64,000 bases of DNA from Nonomuraea rhodomycinica. GTDB taxonomy: Bacteria > Actinomycetota > Actinomycetes > Streptosporangiales > Streptosporangiaceae. The stretch covers positions 1 through 64,000 of the forward strand of contig NZ_JABWGO010000011.1 of NCBI RefSeq assembly GCF_013363995.1, in the 5' to 3' direction. Position 1 is the stretch's first letter; every line of letters starts with the position of its first letter. Under the pieces are notes generated by a model. That model did not search any database, had not been told where the DNA came from, and saw only the letters and a list, made by a program, of their open reading frames with translations. The position numbers and the translations under genes were made by a program. Shown one piece after another: positions 1 to 8,353 of the stretch.

Positions 1-1
1 G

Positions 2-119
2 GTTACGGCGGTTATGGCGGGAAGGAAACACCCGGTTACATTCCGAACCCGGAAGTTAAGCTTCCCAGCGCCGATGGTACTGCACTCGGGAGGGTGTGGG
101 AGAGTAGGTCACCGCCGGA
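2..119 (+). rRNA. rrf: 5S ribosomal RNA
   Basis: The first ~118 bases form a complete 5S rRNA. It has the central CCGAACCCGGAAGTTAAG block typical of bacterial 5S, and complementary ends (GGCGG near the start, CCGCC near position 114) that form helix I. The 16S and 23S genes of the same operon would lie to the left of the window. The exact ends are uncertain by one to three bases. Confidence 0.95.
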
Positions 120-138
120 CAATCTTTGTTTGACAGGT

Positions 139-204
139 AAGGGCTCCATCCGGAGCTTCTCGGGCCAGGGTTGGCTTGAGGGGCGGAGGATGGGGCCCTT
201 TCTT
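139..204 (+). terminator. rRNA operon terminator
   Basis: A long inverted repeat follows the 5S gene. AAGGGCTCCATC (139-150) pairs with GATGGGGCCCTT (189-200) with one mismatch, a smaller GCTCC/GGAGC hairpin sits inside, and a short T-rich stretch follows. Its position directly after the 5S RNA fits an rRNA operon terminator. Confidence 0.7.
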
Positions 205-954
205 GCGTTGTGCAGGCTTGTGGGGGCTGGCCGGCGCCTTGTGGGTGGCGGTGTGATTGCCTGGCGGGTTCTGGTGTGTACCGCGCAGGCTTGTCCGTGT
301 GTGAGTTGCTGTTGTTTGGTGCTCGTGCTTTCGGGTCATGCGTTGGGTTGCCTGTGCTCGGCCAGCGCCGGTGGGATACGCGCTGACGGTCATGCATTGC
401 TGGAGCACTGGCGCCTGTGCGCTTCTCGTCCACCATCTTCAAGGCCGTGGGGGAATGGGCCGGAGTAGCTCTGGGTGGACAGTCGCACCGTCTGTCGCCG
501 ATGCCGTGAGCTATGAATCTGTGAGCTCTCGCCGCTGGATGCTCGCCGTACCCGGAGGGCCGGCTCGGAGCTGGGTGCGCACAAGCAAGCGACGCGATGC
601 CCGGCCGTGGTGCATGGCTGTGCACCTGGCGCCGCTGGTTCATGCACGCTCCTGGCTCACCCCGGATGGGCTTGACGCTGGGCCTCCACTGGCCGGGTAC
701 AGCTGCCTCATGCCGTCAATGTGCTCATTGTGACGCTTCGTCATCGAGATATTTCGAGGAGTTACGCCAAACAGCCTCTACAAGTGCGGCGCAGGCGGCA
801 CACTGGTGTTCGGCGGCCATCGCGGGGTTCCCCTTCAGTCCAGGTCATGCACTCGAAGGATCGTGCGATGGCCGTCTTCATGTCTTCAGAGCTCATCGTC
901 TGAATCGCCCGTTCAACCCGTGCGGTCGATTGCGGGAATGGCTAGCGGCGTGTC
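201..954. other. Gap without a recognisable gene
   Basis: About 750 bp between the rRNA terminator and the serine hydrolase. Reading frames exist on both strands, but none shows the strong G/C third-position bias of the neighbours or a recognisable domain. Composition is visibly less GC-rich, with an A/T-rich patch around 740-780. It may be decayed foreign DNA; nothing can be assigned. Confidence 0.5.
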
Positions 955-978
955 GTGCTTTGTCGGGATAATTCGGCA

Positions 979-2013
979 ATGATCATCGGCAGGGCGGTGC
1001 GCCGCGCCGCGTTGGTCACCCTTCTGGTGGCGCCGGCCGCCCTCTCGCCGCCCATCCTCGGCTCTCCCGCCGCGGCCGCCCTGTCCCCTGCGCTCGTCGC
1101 CCTCAGAGGCCAGGAGCGCTTACGCGCGGGGCCGAGCGCGAGCTCCCTCGTCGAGTCCATCGAGCTCGCGCCCAGAAATGCCGCTGATCACGGGCCCTCC
1201 AAGGCCCTCAAGCCCCAAGAGCGCAAGGCCGCCGACACCAAGGTGAGGGCCGTACCCGTCCCCGCCAAGAGCCTGACCATGCGGCTCGACCGTTACCTCG
1301 CCGGTCGTCCCGGGCCCGTCACCGCCATGGTGCGCGACCTCACCGACGGCCGTCTCTACCGCTACCACCGCGACGAGCGTCTCATCACCGCCAGCTCGGC
1401 CAAGGTGCAGATTCTCATGGCGCTCCTCCTGCGCACCCCCTGGCGCGAGCTGCCGGAGGGCGTGCGCCGCGACGCCGATCTGATGATCCGCTACAGCGAC
1501 AACCACGCTGCCGACCGGCTCTGGTCGCGCATCGGCGGTCCGGACGGCTTCACCAGAGCCGGTCGGAGGTTCGGGCTTCGCCACACCATGGGCGTTCCGG
1601 GCAAATGCGTGGACCTGTACTGCTGGGGCATCACGCCCACCTCGGCCGAGGACCAGGTACGGCTCATGGGGGCCCTGGTGTCGGATCGGAGCCCGTTGCC
1701 GGGCAAGGACCGGGAGCAGGTGCTGCGGCTCATGGGGCGGGTGATCCACGGCCAGAACTGGGGGATCAGTGCCGCCGCCTGCGGGAGCGATCGGGTGGCG
1801 TTGAAGAACGGCTGGCTGAAGCGGGTCTCCACCAAGCGCTGGGCCGTCGTCACGGTCGGGATTCTCCGTGGGCGCGGTGACGGGGCGGCGGGTCACGACT
1901 ACGCGGTCGCGGTGCTCAGCGAGGGGGCCGCCGAGGTGGGGCACGGCATCGCGACTGTGGAAGGTGTGGCAAGGCGCGTCATGAAGGCGTTCCGCACGTG
2001 CCGCCAACCATGA
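979..2013 (+). CDS. Secreted class A beta-lactamase-like serine hydrolase
   Basis: Predicted exported serine hydrolase of the beta-lactamase/penicillin-binding superfamily, 344 residues from ATG 979 (an in-frame GTG at 955 would add 8). An arginine-containing N-terminus, a hydrophobic stretch and an Ala-rich segment form a signal peptide, followed by a poorly conserved linker to about residue 95. The catalytic domain shows SxxK as SSAK (about 139-142), SDN (about 173-175) and a KNG motif in the place of KTG. This motif order matches class A enzymes, but overall similarity to true beta-lactamases looks limited, so a cell-wall peptidase/esterase role or a non-hydrolytic role is equally possible. 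It stands alone after the rRNA operon. Confidence 0.7.
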   Translation: MIIGRAVRRAALVTLLVAPAALSPPILGSPAAAALSPALVALRGQERLRAGPSASSLVESIELAPRNAADHGPSKALKPQERKAADTKVRAVPVPAKSLTMRLDRYLAGRPGPVTAMVRDLTDGRLYRYHRDERLITASSAKVQILMALLLRTPWRELPEGVRRDADLMIRYSDNHAADRLWSRIGGPDGFTRAGRRFGLRHTMGVPGKCVDLYCWGITPTSAEDQVRLMGALVSDRSPLPGKDREQVLRLMGRVIHGQNWGISAAACGSDRVALKNGWLKRVSTKRWAVVTVGILRGRGDGAAGHDYAVAVLSEGAAEVGHGIATVEGVARRVMKAFRTCRQP

Positions 2014-2066
2014 CCGCGGTGCCGCGCCGACGACCCGGGTCGCGGTGCCGCGCCGACGACTCGGGT
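2011..2066 (+). repeat. Two-copy tandem repeat after the serine hydrolase gene
   Basis: Starting at the stop codon, a segment containing CGCGGTGCCGCGCCGACGA is present twice (around 2014-2038 and 2041-2066) with few changes, followed by a decayed third start (TGCGGTATCGGG). No coding signal. Confidence 0.6.
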
Positions 2067-2151
2067 TGCGGTATCGGGCCAGCGGGTCACACTTCAGCGC
2101 AGCGCCGGGGAGTGAGACTCCAGCGCCACACGGGCGACCCCAGTCAGCGGC

Positions 2152-2258
2152 GCCGTGCCGGTCCGAATCGCCCAGCGGTGACCGGCCGAATCGTCCCGCG
2201 GTGACCGGCCGAATCGTCCCGCGGTGACCGGCCGAACCGTCCCGCCGTGACCGGCCCG
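2152..2258 (+). repeat. 23-bp tandem repeat array
   Basis: Head-to-tail 23-bp units with core GGTGACCGGCCGAATCGTCC: near-identical copies at 2175-2197, 2198-2220 and 2221-2243, a diverged copy at 2152-2174 and a partial copy at 2244-2258. There are no spacers, so it is not a CRISPR array. It lies in the gap between the serine hydrolase and the pst operon tail. Confidence 0.8.
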
Positions 2259-2338
2259 CACCCCCCGACGCGAAGAGGTCGAGGCTGGTCGGGCGGTTGA
2301 GCCGGCTCAGGCAGCCGAGCCGCCCAGGCCGTCAACCG

Positions 2339-2463
2339 GGCCCGTTCAAGCCGCCTAGACCGCCGTGGCGGCCCGCTCAGGTCGTCGAGACCGTCGTGAC
2401 GGCCCGTTCAGGCCGTTGGACACCGGTGTGACGCCCCGTTCAGGTTGTCGAGACCGGTGTGAC
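2339..2463 (-). repeat. Stop-codon-spanning 31-32 bp repeat at the regulator 3' end
   Basis: Read on the minus strand, the last ~21 bases of the response-regulator gene, its TGA and the next ~10 bases (2433-2463) recur as degenerate copies at 2401-2432, 2370-2400 and 2339-2369. Each copy retains the pattern G[TC]CAC..CGG..TGA[AG]CGGG, so TGA is present in all four. A further decayed copy may extend to about 2305. Confidence 0.8.
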
Positions 2464-3156
2464 GAGCCGGTAGCCCACCCCGCGTACCGTCTGGATGAGC
2501 TGATCGTCCTCGTCCCCGAGCCGGGCCCGCAGCCGCTTGACGTGGACGGCGATCGTGTTCGTGGACGTGCCGGCCCCCGCATGCCACACGTGCCGCATGA
2601 TCTGCTCCCGCGTCACCGTCCGGTCGGCGTTGCGCATGAGGTACAGCAGCAGTTCGAACTCCCTGAGGGGCAGGTGGACGACCCGCCCGTCCACGCGTAC
2701 CTGGTAGGCCCGCACGTCCAGCTCGACGGAGCCGGCGGCGAGCACGTCGCGCTGCTCGGGGGAGGCCGCGTGGATGAACGGCAGCAGCTCCGGCACCCGG
2801 TACGGCCGGGCGACGCAGGCCGCCGCCCCGGCGGCGAGTGCCTGGACGGCCTGGTCGGCGTTGCCCTCGCCGACCCCCAGCAGCACGGGCACGGCCCGGG
2901 CGAGCCGGACCGCGCGGACGAAGTCGACGGCGCCGATGACCGGCAGGGTGGCCGCCACCAGCACCACGTCGGGCTGGAGCGCGCCGGCCTGCAGCAGGCC
3001 CTGAGCGCCGTCGGGCGCGTTGGTGACGGCGACGCCCTCGCGTTCGAGGGCGTCGGCCAGGTCTCCGGCGACGTTCTCGTCGGGGTCGGCGATGAGCAGT
3101 ACGGGTCTGGTCCGCGTGTCCCCGTTCACCGTGGATGCCGCCTGCTGGTGGGTCAT
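2440..3156 (-). CDS. OmpR/PhoB-type regulator with degenerate receiver domain
   Basis: Predicted DNA-binding regulator of 238 residues: N-terminal receiver fold (about 15-125) and C-terminal winged helix (about 140-232, with LPLREFELLLYL and TVRGVGYRLV). The receiver keeps an acidic pocket (ADPDE), but the phospho-acceptor position reads DVVLVAATLP, Ala instead of Asp. The conserved Lys is Arg (ARPY) and the usual Thr/Ser is Gly. It should therefore act without His-Asp phosphorylation. The start codon overlaps the pstB stop as ATGA, making it the last gene of the pst operon, which points to phosphate-linked regulation. It could also use a ligand or partner protein as signal. Confidence 0.8.
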   Translation of the reverse strand: MTHQQAASTVNGDTRTRPVLLIADPDENVAGDLADALEREGVAVTNAPDGAQGLLQAGALQPDVVLVAATLPVIGAVDFVRAVRLARAVPVLLGVGEGNADQAVQALAAGAAACVARPYRVPELLPFIHAASPEQRDVLAAGSVELDVRAYQVRVDGRVVHLPLREFELLLYLMRNADRTVTREQIMRHVWHAGAGTSTNTIAVHVKRLRARLGDEDDQLIQTVRGVGYRLVTPVSTT

Positions 3157-3932
3157 CAGCCGAAGCGCCCGGTGATGTAGTCCTCGGTCGCTTTCTGCGA
3201 GGGGTTGGTGAACATCCGGGAAGTTTCGTCCATTTCCACCACCTTGCCCGGCTTGCCCTGGCCGTCGAGGTTGAAGAAGGCCGTCCGGTCGCTGACGCGG
3301 GCCGCCTGCTGCATGTTGTGGGTGACGATGACGATCGTGTACTCGTCCTTGAGCTTGACCATGAGGTCCTCGATGGCCAGCGTGGAGATCGGGTCGAGCG
3401 CCGAGCACGGCTCGTCCATGAGCAGCACCTGCGGCTTGACCGCGATGGCGCGGGCGATGCAGAGCCGCTGCTGCTGACCGCCCGACAGGCCGGCGCCGGG
3501 CTTGTTGAGCCGGTCCTTGACCTCGTTCCAGAGGTTGGCGCCCTTGAGCGACTCCTCGACGATGCCGTCGCTCTCCGACTTCGAGACGCGGCCGTTGAGC
3601 CGCAGCCCGGCGGCCACGTTCTCGTAGATCGACATCGTGGGGAACGGGTTCGGACGCTGGAACACCATGCCGATGGACCGGCGCACCGACACCGGCTCGA
3701 CCGTCGAGCCGTACAGGTCCTCGCCGTCGAGCAGGACCTTGCCCTCCACGCGCGCGCCGGGGATGACCTCGTGCATGCGGTTGAGCGTGCGCAGGAACGT
3801 CGACTTGCCGCATCCGGACGGGCCGATGAAGGCCGTGATCGAACGCGGCTCGATCGTCATCGAGACGTCCTCGATGGCCTTGTGCGAGCCGTAGTAGGCG
3901 TCGAGGCCGGACACCTGGATCTGCTTGGACAT
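3156..3932 (-). CDS. pstB: Phosphate ABC transporter ATP-binding protein PstB
   Basis: ATPase of the high-affinity phosphate importer, 258 residues, the usual PstB length. Walker A is GPSGCGKST, the ABC signature LSGGQQQR is present, and Walker B is VLLMDEP followed by CSALDP. The N-terminal [10 protein letters not shown] pattern and the long insert EVIPGAR are typical of PstB. It works on the cytoplasmic face with PstC and PstA. It lies 15 bp after pstA and overlaps the following regulator by ATGA. No phoU gene accompanies the operon here. Confidence 0.97.
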   Translation of the reverse strand: MSKQIQVSGLDAYYGSHKAIEDVSMTIEPRSITAFIGPSGCGKSTFLRTLNRMHEVIPGARVEGKVLLDGEDLYGSTVEPVSVRRSIGMVFQRPNPFPTMSIYENVAAGLRLNGRVSKSESDGIVEESLKGANLWNEVKDRLNKPGAGLSGGQQQRLCIARAIAVKPQVLLMDEPCSALDPISTLAIEDLMVKLKDEYTIVIVTHNMQQAARVSDRTAFFNLDGQGKPGKVVEMDETSRMFTNPSQKATEDYITGRFG

Positions 3933-3947
3933 TGCGCTGGTTACCCC

Positions 3948-4823
3948 CTATCGGCCCCTGGCGGCCGAGCGCCACCAGGCGATGAGCCGCGCCACCAGGT
4001 TGAGCAGCATGACGATCAGGATGAGCGTGAGGGCTCCGGTCCAGGCCCGGTCGATGGCGGTGTCGTTGGGACGTCCCGCCTGGTCGAAGACGTAGAGGGG
4101 GAGCCCCATCTGCGGCCCGCTGAACGGGTCGTTGTTGATGGAGTCGGTGAAGAACACGGTCAGCAGCAGTGGCGCGGTCTCGCCGGCGACGCGGGCGACG
4201 GCCAGCATGACGCCGGTGACGATGCCGGTGAACGCGGTCGGCAGCACGACCTTGACGATCGTGCGCCACTTGGCGACGCCCAGCGCGTACGAGGCCTCGC
4301 GCAGGTCGTTCGGCACGAGGCGGAGCATCTCCTCGGCCGATCTGACCACCGTCGGCATCATGAGGATCGACAGGGCGAGCGCGCCGGCCAGCCCGGAGAA
4401 CGGCATGCCCAGGAACAGGATCCAGAACGCGAGGACGAACAGGCCGGTGACGACGGACGGGACGCCGGTCATGACGTCCACGAAGAAGCTGATGGCCCGG
4501 CTCAGCCGGCCGCCGTTGCCGTACTCGGTGAGGTAGATCGCCGTGAGCAGGCCGATCGGCACCGAGATGAGCGAGGCGAGCAGGACCTGCTCCAGCGTGC
4601 CGATGATCGCGTGGTAGGCGCCGCCGCCCGCGTCGCGCGCGCCGATGTTGCGCATGGAGTGGGTGAGGAACTCCAGGTCGAACCGGGCGAGGCCGTTCTT
4701 GATCACCAGCCAGAGCACCGAGACGAGCGGCACGACGGCCAGCGCGAACGCCAGATAGACCAGCCCCTGCGCCAGGCGGTCCTTGACGCGGCGGCCGGCC
4801 GAGATGTGCTGGACGGTGGTCAT
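3948..4823 (-). CDS. pstA: Phosphate ABC transporter permease PstA
   Basis: Inner-membrane permease subunit, 291 residues from an ATG that overlaps the pstC stop by ATGA. About six hydrophobic segments are visible. The cytoplasmic loop that contacts PstB reads EASYALGVAKWRTIVKVVLP, the EAA motif of binding-protein-dependent permeases. The context (pstS-pstC-pstA-pstB) fixes the substrate as inorganic phosphate. Confidence 0.96.
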   Translation of the reverse strand: MTTVQHISAGRRVKDRLAQGLVYLAFALAVVPLVSVLWLVIKNGLARFDLEFLTHSMRNIGARDAGGGAYHAIIGTLEQVLLASLISVPIGLLTAIYLTEYGNGGRLSRAISFFVDVMTGVPSVVTGLFVLAFWILFLGMPFSGLAGALALSILMMPTVVRSAEEMLRLVPNDLREASYALGVAKWRTIVKVVLPTAFTGIVTGVMLAVARVAGETAPLLLTVFFTDSINNDPFSGPQMGLPLYVFDQAGRPNDTAIDRAWTGALTLILIVMLLNLVARLIAWWRSAARGR

Positions 4824-5800
4824 GCGCCGCTCCTCGCGTATTCCTTGCGGCGGTTGATGATCATGCGGGCGCCCATGTTGACGAGCAGGGTGATGACGAA
4901 CAGCACCAGACCGGAGGCGATCAGCGCGCCCCGGCCGATCGGGGTGGCCTCGCCGAACCCGTTGGCGATGTTGGCCGCGATGCTGTTGCCGTGCGGGGTG
5001 AGGATCTCGATGCTGATGTCGAACGTGGCGGGGAAGATCAGGGCGACCGCGATCGTCTCGCCCATGGCCCGGCCGAGGCCGAGCATCGCGGCGCTGACCA
5101 CGCCGGGGCGGCCGAACGGCAGCACGGCCATCCGGATCATCTCCCAGCGGGTGGCGCCGAGGGCGAGCGCGGCCTCCTCGTTCATCCTGGGGGTCTGCAG
5201 GAAGACCTCGCGCGAGATCGCGGCGATGATCGGCAGGATCATGATGGCCAGCACGACGCCGCCCGCGAGCATGGTCTTGCCGCCGATCGCGCCCTCGCCG
5301 GAGAACAGCGGGAACCAGCCGAGGTGCGCGTTCAGCCACTCCGACGGCGTCTTCAGCAGCGGCACCAGGAACGTCACGCCCCACAGGCCGTAGACGACGC
5401 TGGGGACGGCGGCGAGCAGGTCGACCAGGTAGCCGAGCGGCCCGGCCAGGCGGCGCGGGGCGTAGTGGGAGATGAACAGCGCCACGCCCATGGCCACCGG
5501 AGTGGCGATGACGAGCGCGATGGCGGAGCTCAGGACGGTGCCGAAGGCAAGGGCGGCGATGCCGAAGACCTGGCTGCCGTTCGGCTCCCAGGTCAGGTCG
5601 GTGAAGAAGTTGCCCTTGTTGGCCCGGAGCGCGGGGACCGCCTCGCTGATGAGGAACACGGCGATGGCCGCCATGATCGCCAGCAGGAGGATGCCCGCGC
5701 CGGTGGCGGCGAAGCGGAAGGGCGCCTCACCGTGGCTGCGCCGCGAGGCGGACCGGCGCGTGGCCGGTCCGCCCCCACGGGTACGGACGTCAGTCGTCAT
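4820..5800 (-). CDS. pstC: Phosphate ABC transporter permease PstC
   Basis: Membrane permease partner of PstA, 326 residues. The first ~35 residues are Arg/Gly/Ser-rich and cytoplasmic, followed by about six membrane segments. The EAA loop reads EEAALALGATRWEMIRMAVLP, here split by its membrane context. It starts 8 bp after the pstS stop and ends in an ATGA overlap with pstA, so translation of the two permeases is probably coupled. Confidence 0.95.
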   Translation of the reverse strand: MTTDVRTRGGGPATRRSASRRSHGEAPFRFAATGAGILLLAIMAAIAVFLISEAVPALRANKGNFFTDLTWEPNGSQVFGIAALAFGTVLSSAIALVIATPVAMGVALFISHYAPRRLAGPLGYLVDLLAAVPSVVYGLWGVTFLVPLLKTPSEWLNAHLGWFPLFSGEGAIGGKTMLAGGVVLAIMILPIIAAISREVFLQTPRMNEEAALALGATRWEMIRMAVLPFGRPGVVSAAMLGLGRAMGETIAVALIFPATFDISIEILTPHGNSIAANIANGFGEATPIGRGALIASGLVLFVITLLVNMGARMIINRRKEYARSGA

Positions 5801-5808
5801 CGGCGGAT

Positions 5809-6918
5809 CTAGGAGATCGCCTCGACGGCGGTGCGGACCTTGGTGAGCAGCTCGCCCGACAGGGGCGCGTAGCCCAGGTCCTTCAGCGCGGTCTGGCCCT
5901 CGTCGCTGGCGGTGTAGGTGAGGAAGGACTTGACCAGCTTGGCCTCGTCGGCCGACAGGCCCTTCTCGCAGGTGATCTCGTAGGTCACGAGGACGATCGG
6001 GTAGGCGCCCGCCGTCTTGGTGGCGTAGTCGATGCCCAGCTTGAGGTCGTTGCCGGTGCCCTTGATCTCGGCGGTCTCGACCGTCTTGGCCGCGCTCTCG
6101 GGGGTCAGCTCGACGAACTCGCCGGCGCCGTTGGCCACCTTGGCCTTCTGGAGCTGGGAGTTCTCGGCGAACGACAGCTCGACGTAGCTGATGGCGCCCT
6201 CGGCGCCCTTCACCGAGGAGGCGATGCCGTCGGAGCCCTTGGCGCCCTGGCCCTTGGCCTCGGCGGGCCAGGCCTTGGCCGGCTCGTACGGCCACTCGGC
6301 GGTCGCCTTGAGGAACTTCGTGAAGTTGTCGCTCGTGCCCGACTCGTCGGCCCGGTGGAAGGCCTGGATCGGGGTGGAGGGCAGCTTGGCCTGCGGGTTG
6401 TCGGCCTTGATGGCGGCGTCGTCCCACTTGGTGATCTTGCCGTTGAAGATGGCGCCGATCGTCTTGGGGGAGAGCTGAAGGCCGTCCACGCCGGGCAGGT
6501 TGTAGACGACCGCGATCGGGCCGGTCACCATCGGGATGTTGATGGCCTTGCCGGTCTTGCACCGGGCGTCGGCCTGCGCCGGCTCGCCCTTGTCGTCCTT
6601 GAGGGCCGAGTCGGAACCCGCGAAGGCGACCGTGCCCTGGATGAACGCCTGCACGCCCGCGCCCGAGCCGCTCGGCTGGTAGTTGACGCTGACGCCCGCG
6701 TTCTTGGACTGGAAGTCCTTCTTCCACTGGTCGATCGCGTTGGCCTGGGCCGAGGAACCGGCGGCGTTGATGGTGCCGCTGAGCCCGCTGCCAGCGGCGC
6801 CGGTGGCGGCGGCCGAGCTGGTGCTCGCGCTGCCGGAGCTGTTGTTGTCTGTGCCGCACGCAGCGAGCGAGAGCGCGCCGACGACGGCGACGGCGGCGAG
6901 CCGGCCTGCATACTTCAC
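5809..6918 (-). CDS. pstS: Phosphate-binding lipoprotein PstS
   Basis: Extracytoplasmic phosphate receptor, 369 residues from a GTG start preceded by GGGAGGAA. The signal peptide ends in a lipobox (SLAAC), so the mature protein is lipid-anchored at Cys, with a Ser/Gly/Ala-rich tether before the binding domain. The binding domain carries the family elements INAAGSSAQANA, YQPSGSGAGVQAF, FAGSDSAL and RADESGTSDNF, which line the phosphate site. It is the first gene of the pst operon, downstream of a PHO box, so it should be induced by phosphate starvation. Confidence 0.96.
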   Translation of the reverse strand: MKYAGRLAAVAVVGALSLAACGTDNNSSGSASTSSAAATGAAGSGLSGTINAAGSSAQANAIDQWKKDFQSKNAGVSVNYQPSGSGAGVQAFIQGTVAFAGSDSALKDDKGEPAQADARCKTGKAINIPMVTGPIAVVYNLPGVDGLQLSPKTIGAIFNGKITKWDDAAIKADNPQAKLPSTPIQAFHRADESGTSDNFTKFLKATAEWPYEPAKAWPAEAKGQGAKGSDGIASSVKGAEGAISYVELSFAENSQLQKAKVANGAGEFVELTPESAAKTVETAEIKGTGNDLKLGIDYATKTAGAYPIVLVTYEITCEKGLSADEAKLVKSFLTYTASDEGQTALKDLGYAPLSGELLTKVRTAVEAIS

Positions 6919-6982
6919 GGTTGGGTTCCTCCCACTTGGTCCTTAGTCGCCACTGAAGCTATGCAGGCAAAGTGACTCACAA

Positions 6983-7011
6983 CCCCTGACAAGGGTGAAC
7001 GTTCGGTGAAC
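6983..7011 (-). promoter_or_regulatory. PHO box (PhoP-binding direct repeats) upstream of pstS
   Basis: On the minus strand, GTTCACC occurs at 7011-7005 and again at 7000-6994, exactly 11 nt apart (GTTCACCGAAC-GTTCACCCTTG). A degenerate third unit (GTCAGGG, 6989-6983) follows in register. Two 11-nt direct repeat units with GTTCACC cores are the known PhoP operator format in Streptomyces. It sits about 65-95 bp before the pstS start. Confidence 0.85.
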
Positions 7012-7039
7012 GGGCCCGGTCGCCCCCATGATGGGGTTT

Positions 7040-7513
7040 ATGACGTATCGCGTATGCCTGGTGTGCATGGGGAACATCTGCAGGTCACCGATGGCGGAGG
7101 TGGTCCTCCGTCACGTGCTGGAGGAGCGCGGGCTGGGCCGCCGGGTCACCGTGGAGAGCGCCGGCACGGGCGGATGGCACGCGGGCGACCCGATGGACAC
7201 CCGCGCCCTGCGCACGCTGTCCGACCACGGGTACGACGGCTCGGCCCACCGGGCCCGGCAGTTCACCCGCGACTGGTTCGACCGCTACGACCTGGTCCTC
7301 GCCATGGACCGCGACAACCTCGCCGTCCTGCGGGGGATGGCTCCCGCCGGCGTCGAGGTGAGCCTGTTCCGCTCGTTCGACCCGGCGGCGCCCGAGGGGG
7401 CCGAGGTGCCGGATCCCTACTACGGGGGTCCGGAGGGCTTCGTGGAGGTGCTGGGGCTCGTCGAGGCGGCGGCCGAGGGCGTCGCGAAGCACATCGCTGA
7501 TGAGATCGGCTGA
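7040..7513 (+). CDS. Low-molecular-weight protein phosphatase
   Basis: Cytoplasmic LMW protein-tyrosine-phosphatase family enzyme, 157 residues from ATG 7040; upstream in-frame ATGs at 7028-7037 have no better ribosome site. The P-loop C-x5-R is CMGNICRS (nucleophile Cys9, Arg15), and the general-acid loop is DPYYGG near the C-terminus. Besides phosphotyrosine, family members next to fructosamine-kinase homologues have been linked to dephosphorylating sugar-phosphate adducts on proteins. The next gene, 36 bp downstream, is such a kinase, so a protein-deglycation role is plausible here. Confidence 0.9.
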   Translation: MTYRVCLVCMGNICRSPMAEVVLRHVLEERGLGRRVTVESAGTGGWHAGDPMDTRALRTLSDHGYDGSAHRARQFTRDWFDRYDLVLAMDRDNLAVLRGMAPAGVEVSLFRSFDPAAPEGAEVPDPYYGGPEGFVEVLGLVEAAAEGVAKHIADEIG

Positions 7514-7549
7514 CGGGCGGGTCCATCGCATCGGCCGCCGGGCGGGCCG

Positions 7550-8347
7550 ATGAGGTGGGCCGAGGACCTCGGGGTGTCGCACGGCTGGCGGCTGCGGGGC
7601 GGCGTGCTGGACGACGGTCGCCGGGTGTTCGCCAAGGTCGGGAAGGCCTCGCCGGTGTTCGCCTCGGAGGCGGCCGGGCTGCGGTGGCTGGGCGAGGCCA
7701 TGGACGTCCCCGAGGTGGTGGAGGTGGCCGAGGACCGCCTGGTGCTGTCATGGGTGGACACGGAGCCGCCCGGCCCGGCCGCCGCCGAGCGGTTCGGGCG
7801 GGCGCTCGCGCGCATGCACCGGGCGGGGGCGCCCGCCTTCGGGGCGCCCTGGCCGGGCTTCATCGCCGACCTGCCGATGGACAACTCGGCCGCCGACGAC
7901 TGGCCGGCCTTCTACGCCACCCGGCGCGTCCTTCCGTTCGTACGGCGGGCGCGGCTTCCCGCCGGGGACGTACGGCGCATCGAGCGGGCCGTGGAGCGTT
8001 TCCCGGAGGCGGCCGGTCCGCCGGAGCCGCCGGCCCGCATCCACGGCGACCTGTGGAGCGGGAACGTGCTGTGGTCCGGCGGCACCGCCGTGCTGGTGGA
8101 CCCCGCCGCCCACGGCGGGCACCGGGAGACGGACCTGGCCATGCTGGCGCTGTTCGGCGTGCCGTACGAGGAGCGGATCCTCGCGGCGTACCAGGAGGAG
8201 AGCCCGCTGGCCGACGGCTGGCGCGAGCGGGTGCCGCTGCACCAGCTCCATCCGCTGCTGGTGCACGTGGTGCTGTTCGGCGGGTCGTACCGGGAGAGCC
8301 TGATGCGGGCGGTGGACCGGGTGCTGGCTCTCGGACGGGCGGGGTGA
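7550..8347 (+). CDS. Fructosamine kinase family protein
   Basis: Cytoplasmic kinase of the fructosamine-3-kinase/aminoglycoside phosphotransferase fold, 265 residues. The catalytic loop HGDLWSGN and the following metal-binding VDPAAHGGHRETDLAM match the fructosamine-kinase family. The N-terminal lobe is short, with the ATP-site Lys in VFAKVG. Bacterial members phosphorylate ribulosamine or erythrulosamine adducts on proteins, after which the adduct decomposes and the amine is repaired. It follows the LMW phosphatase and probably shares its transcript. The substrate is not determinable from sequence. Confidence 0.87.
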   Translation: MRWAEDLGVSHGWRLRGGVLDDGRRVFAKVGKASPVFASEAAGLRWLGEAMDVPEVVEVAEDRLVLSWVDTEPPGPAAAERFGRALARMHRAGAPAFGAPWPGFIADLPMDNSAADDWPAFYATRRVLPFVRRARLPAGDVRRIERAVERFPEAAGPPEPPARIHGDLWSGNVLWSGGTAVLVDPAAHGGHRETDLAMLALFGVPYEERILAAYQEESPLADGWRERVPLHQLHPLLVHVVLFGGSYRESLMRAVDRVLALGRAG

Positions 8348-8353
8348 CGGGCC

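Noticed and set aside
597-971. Plus-strand frame between the rRNA operon and the serine hydrolase
   Set aside because: No third-position GC bias, no ribosome site, and Cys/Trp-rich product without a recognisable family.
2152-2258. Regular 23-bp repeats resembling a CRISPR array
   Set aside because: Units are directly adjacent with no spacers and no cas genes are nearby; this is a plain tandem repeat.
3135-5393. 752-codon open frame on the plus strand
   Set aside because: It runs antisense to pstB, pstA and pstC, and its product is low-complexity Arg/Asp/Gly sequence; a high-GC shadow frame.
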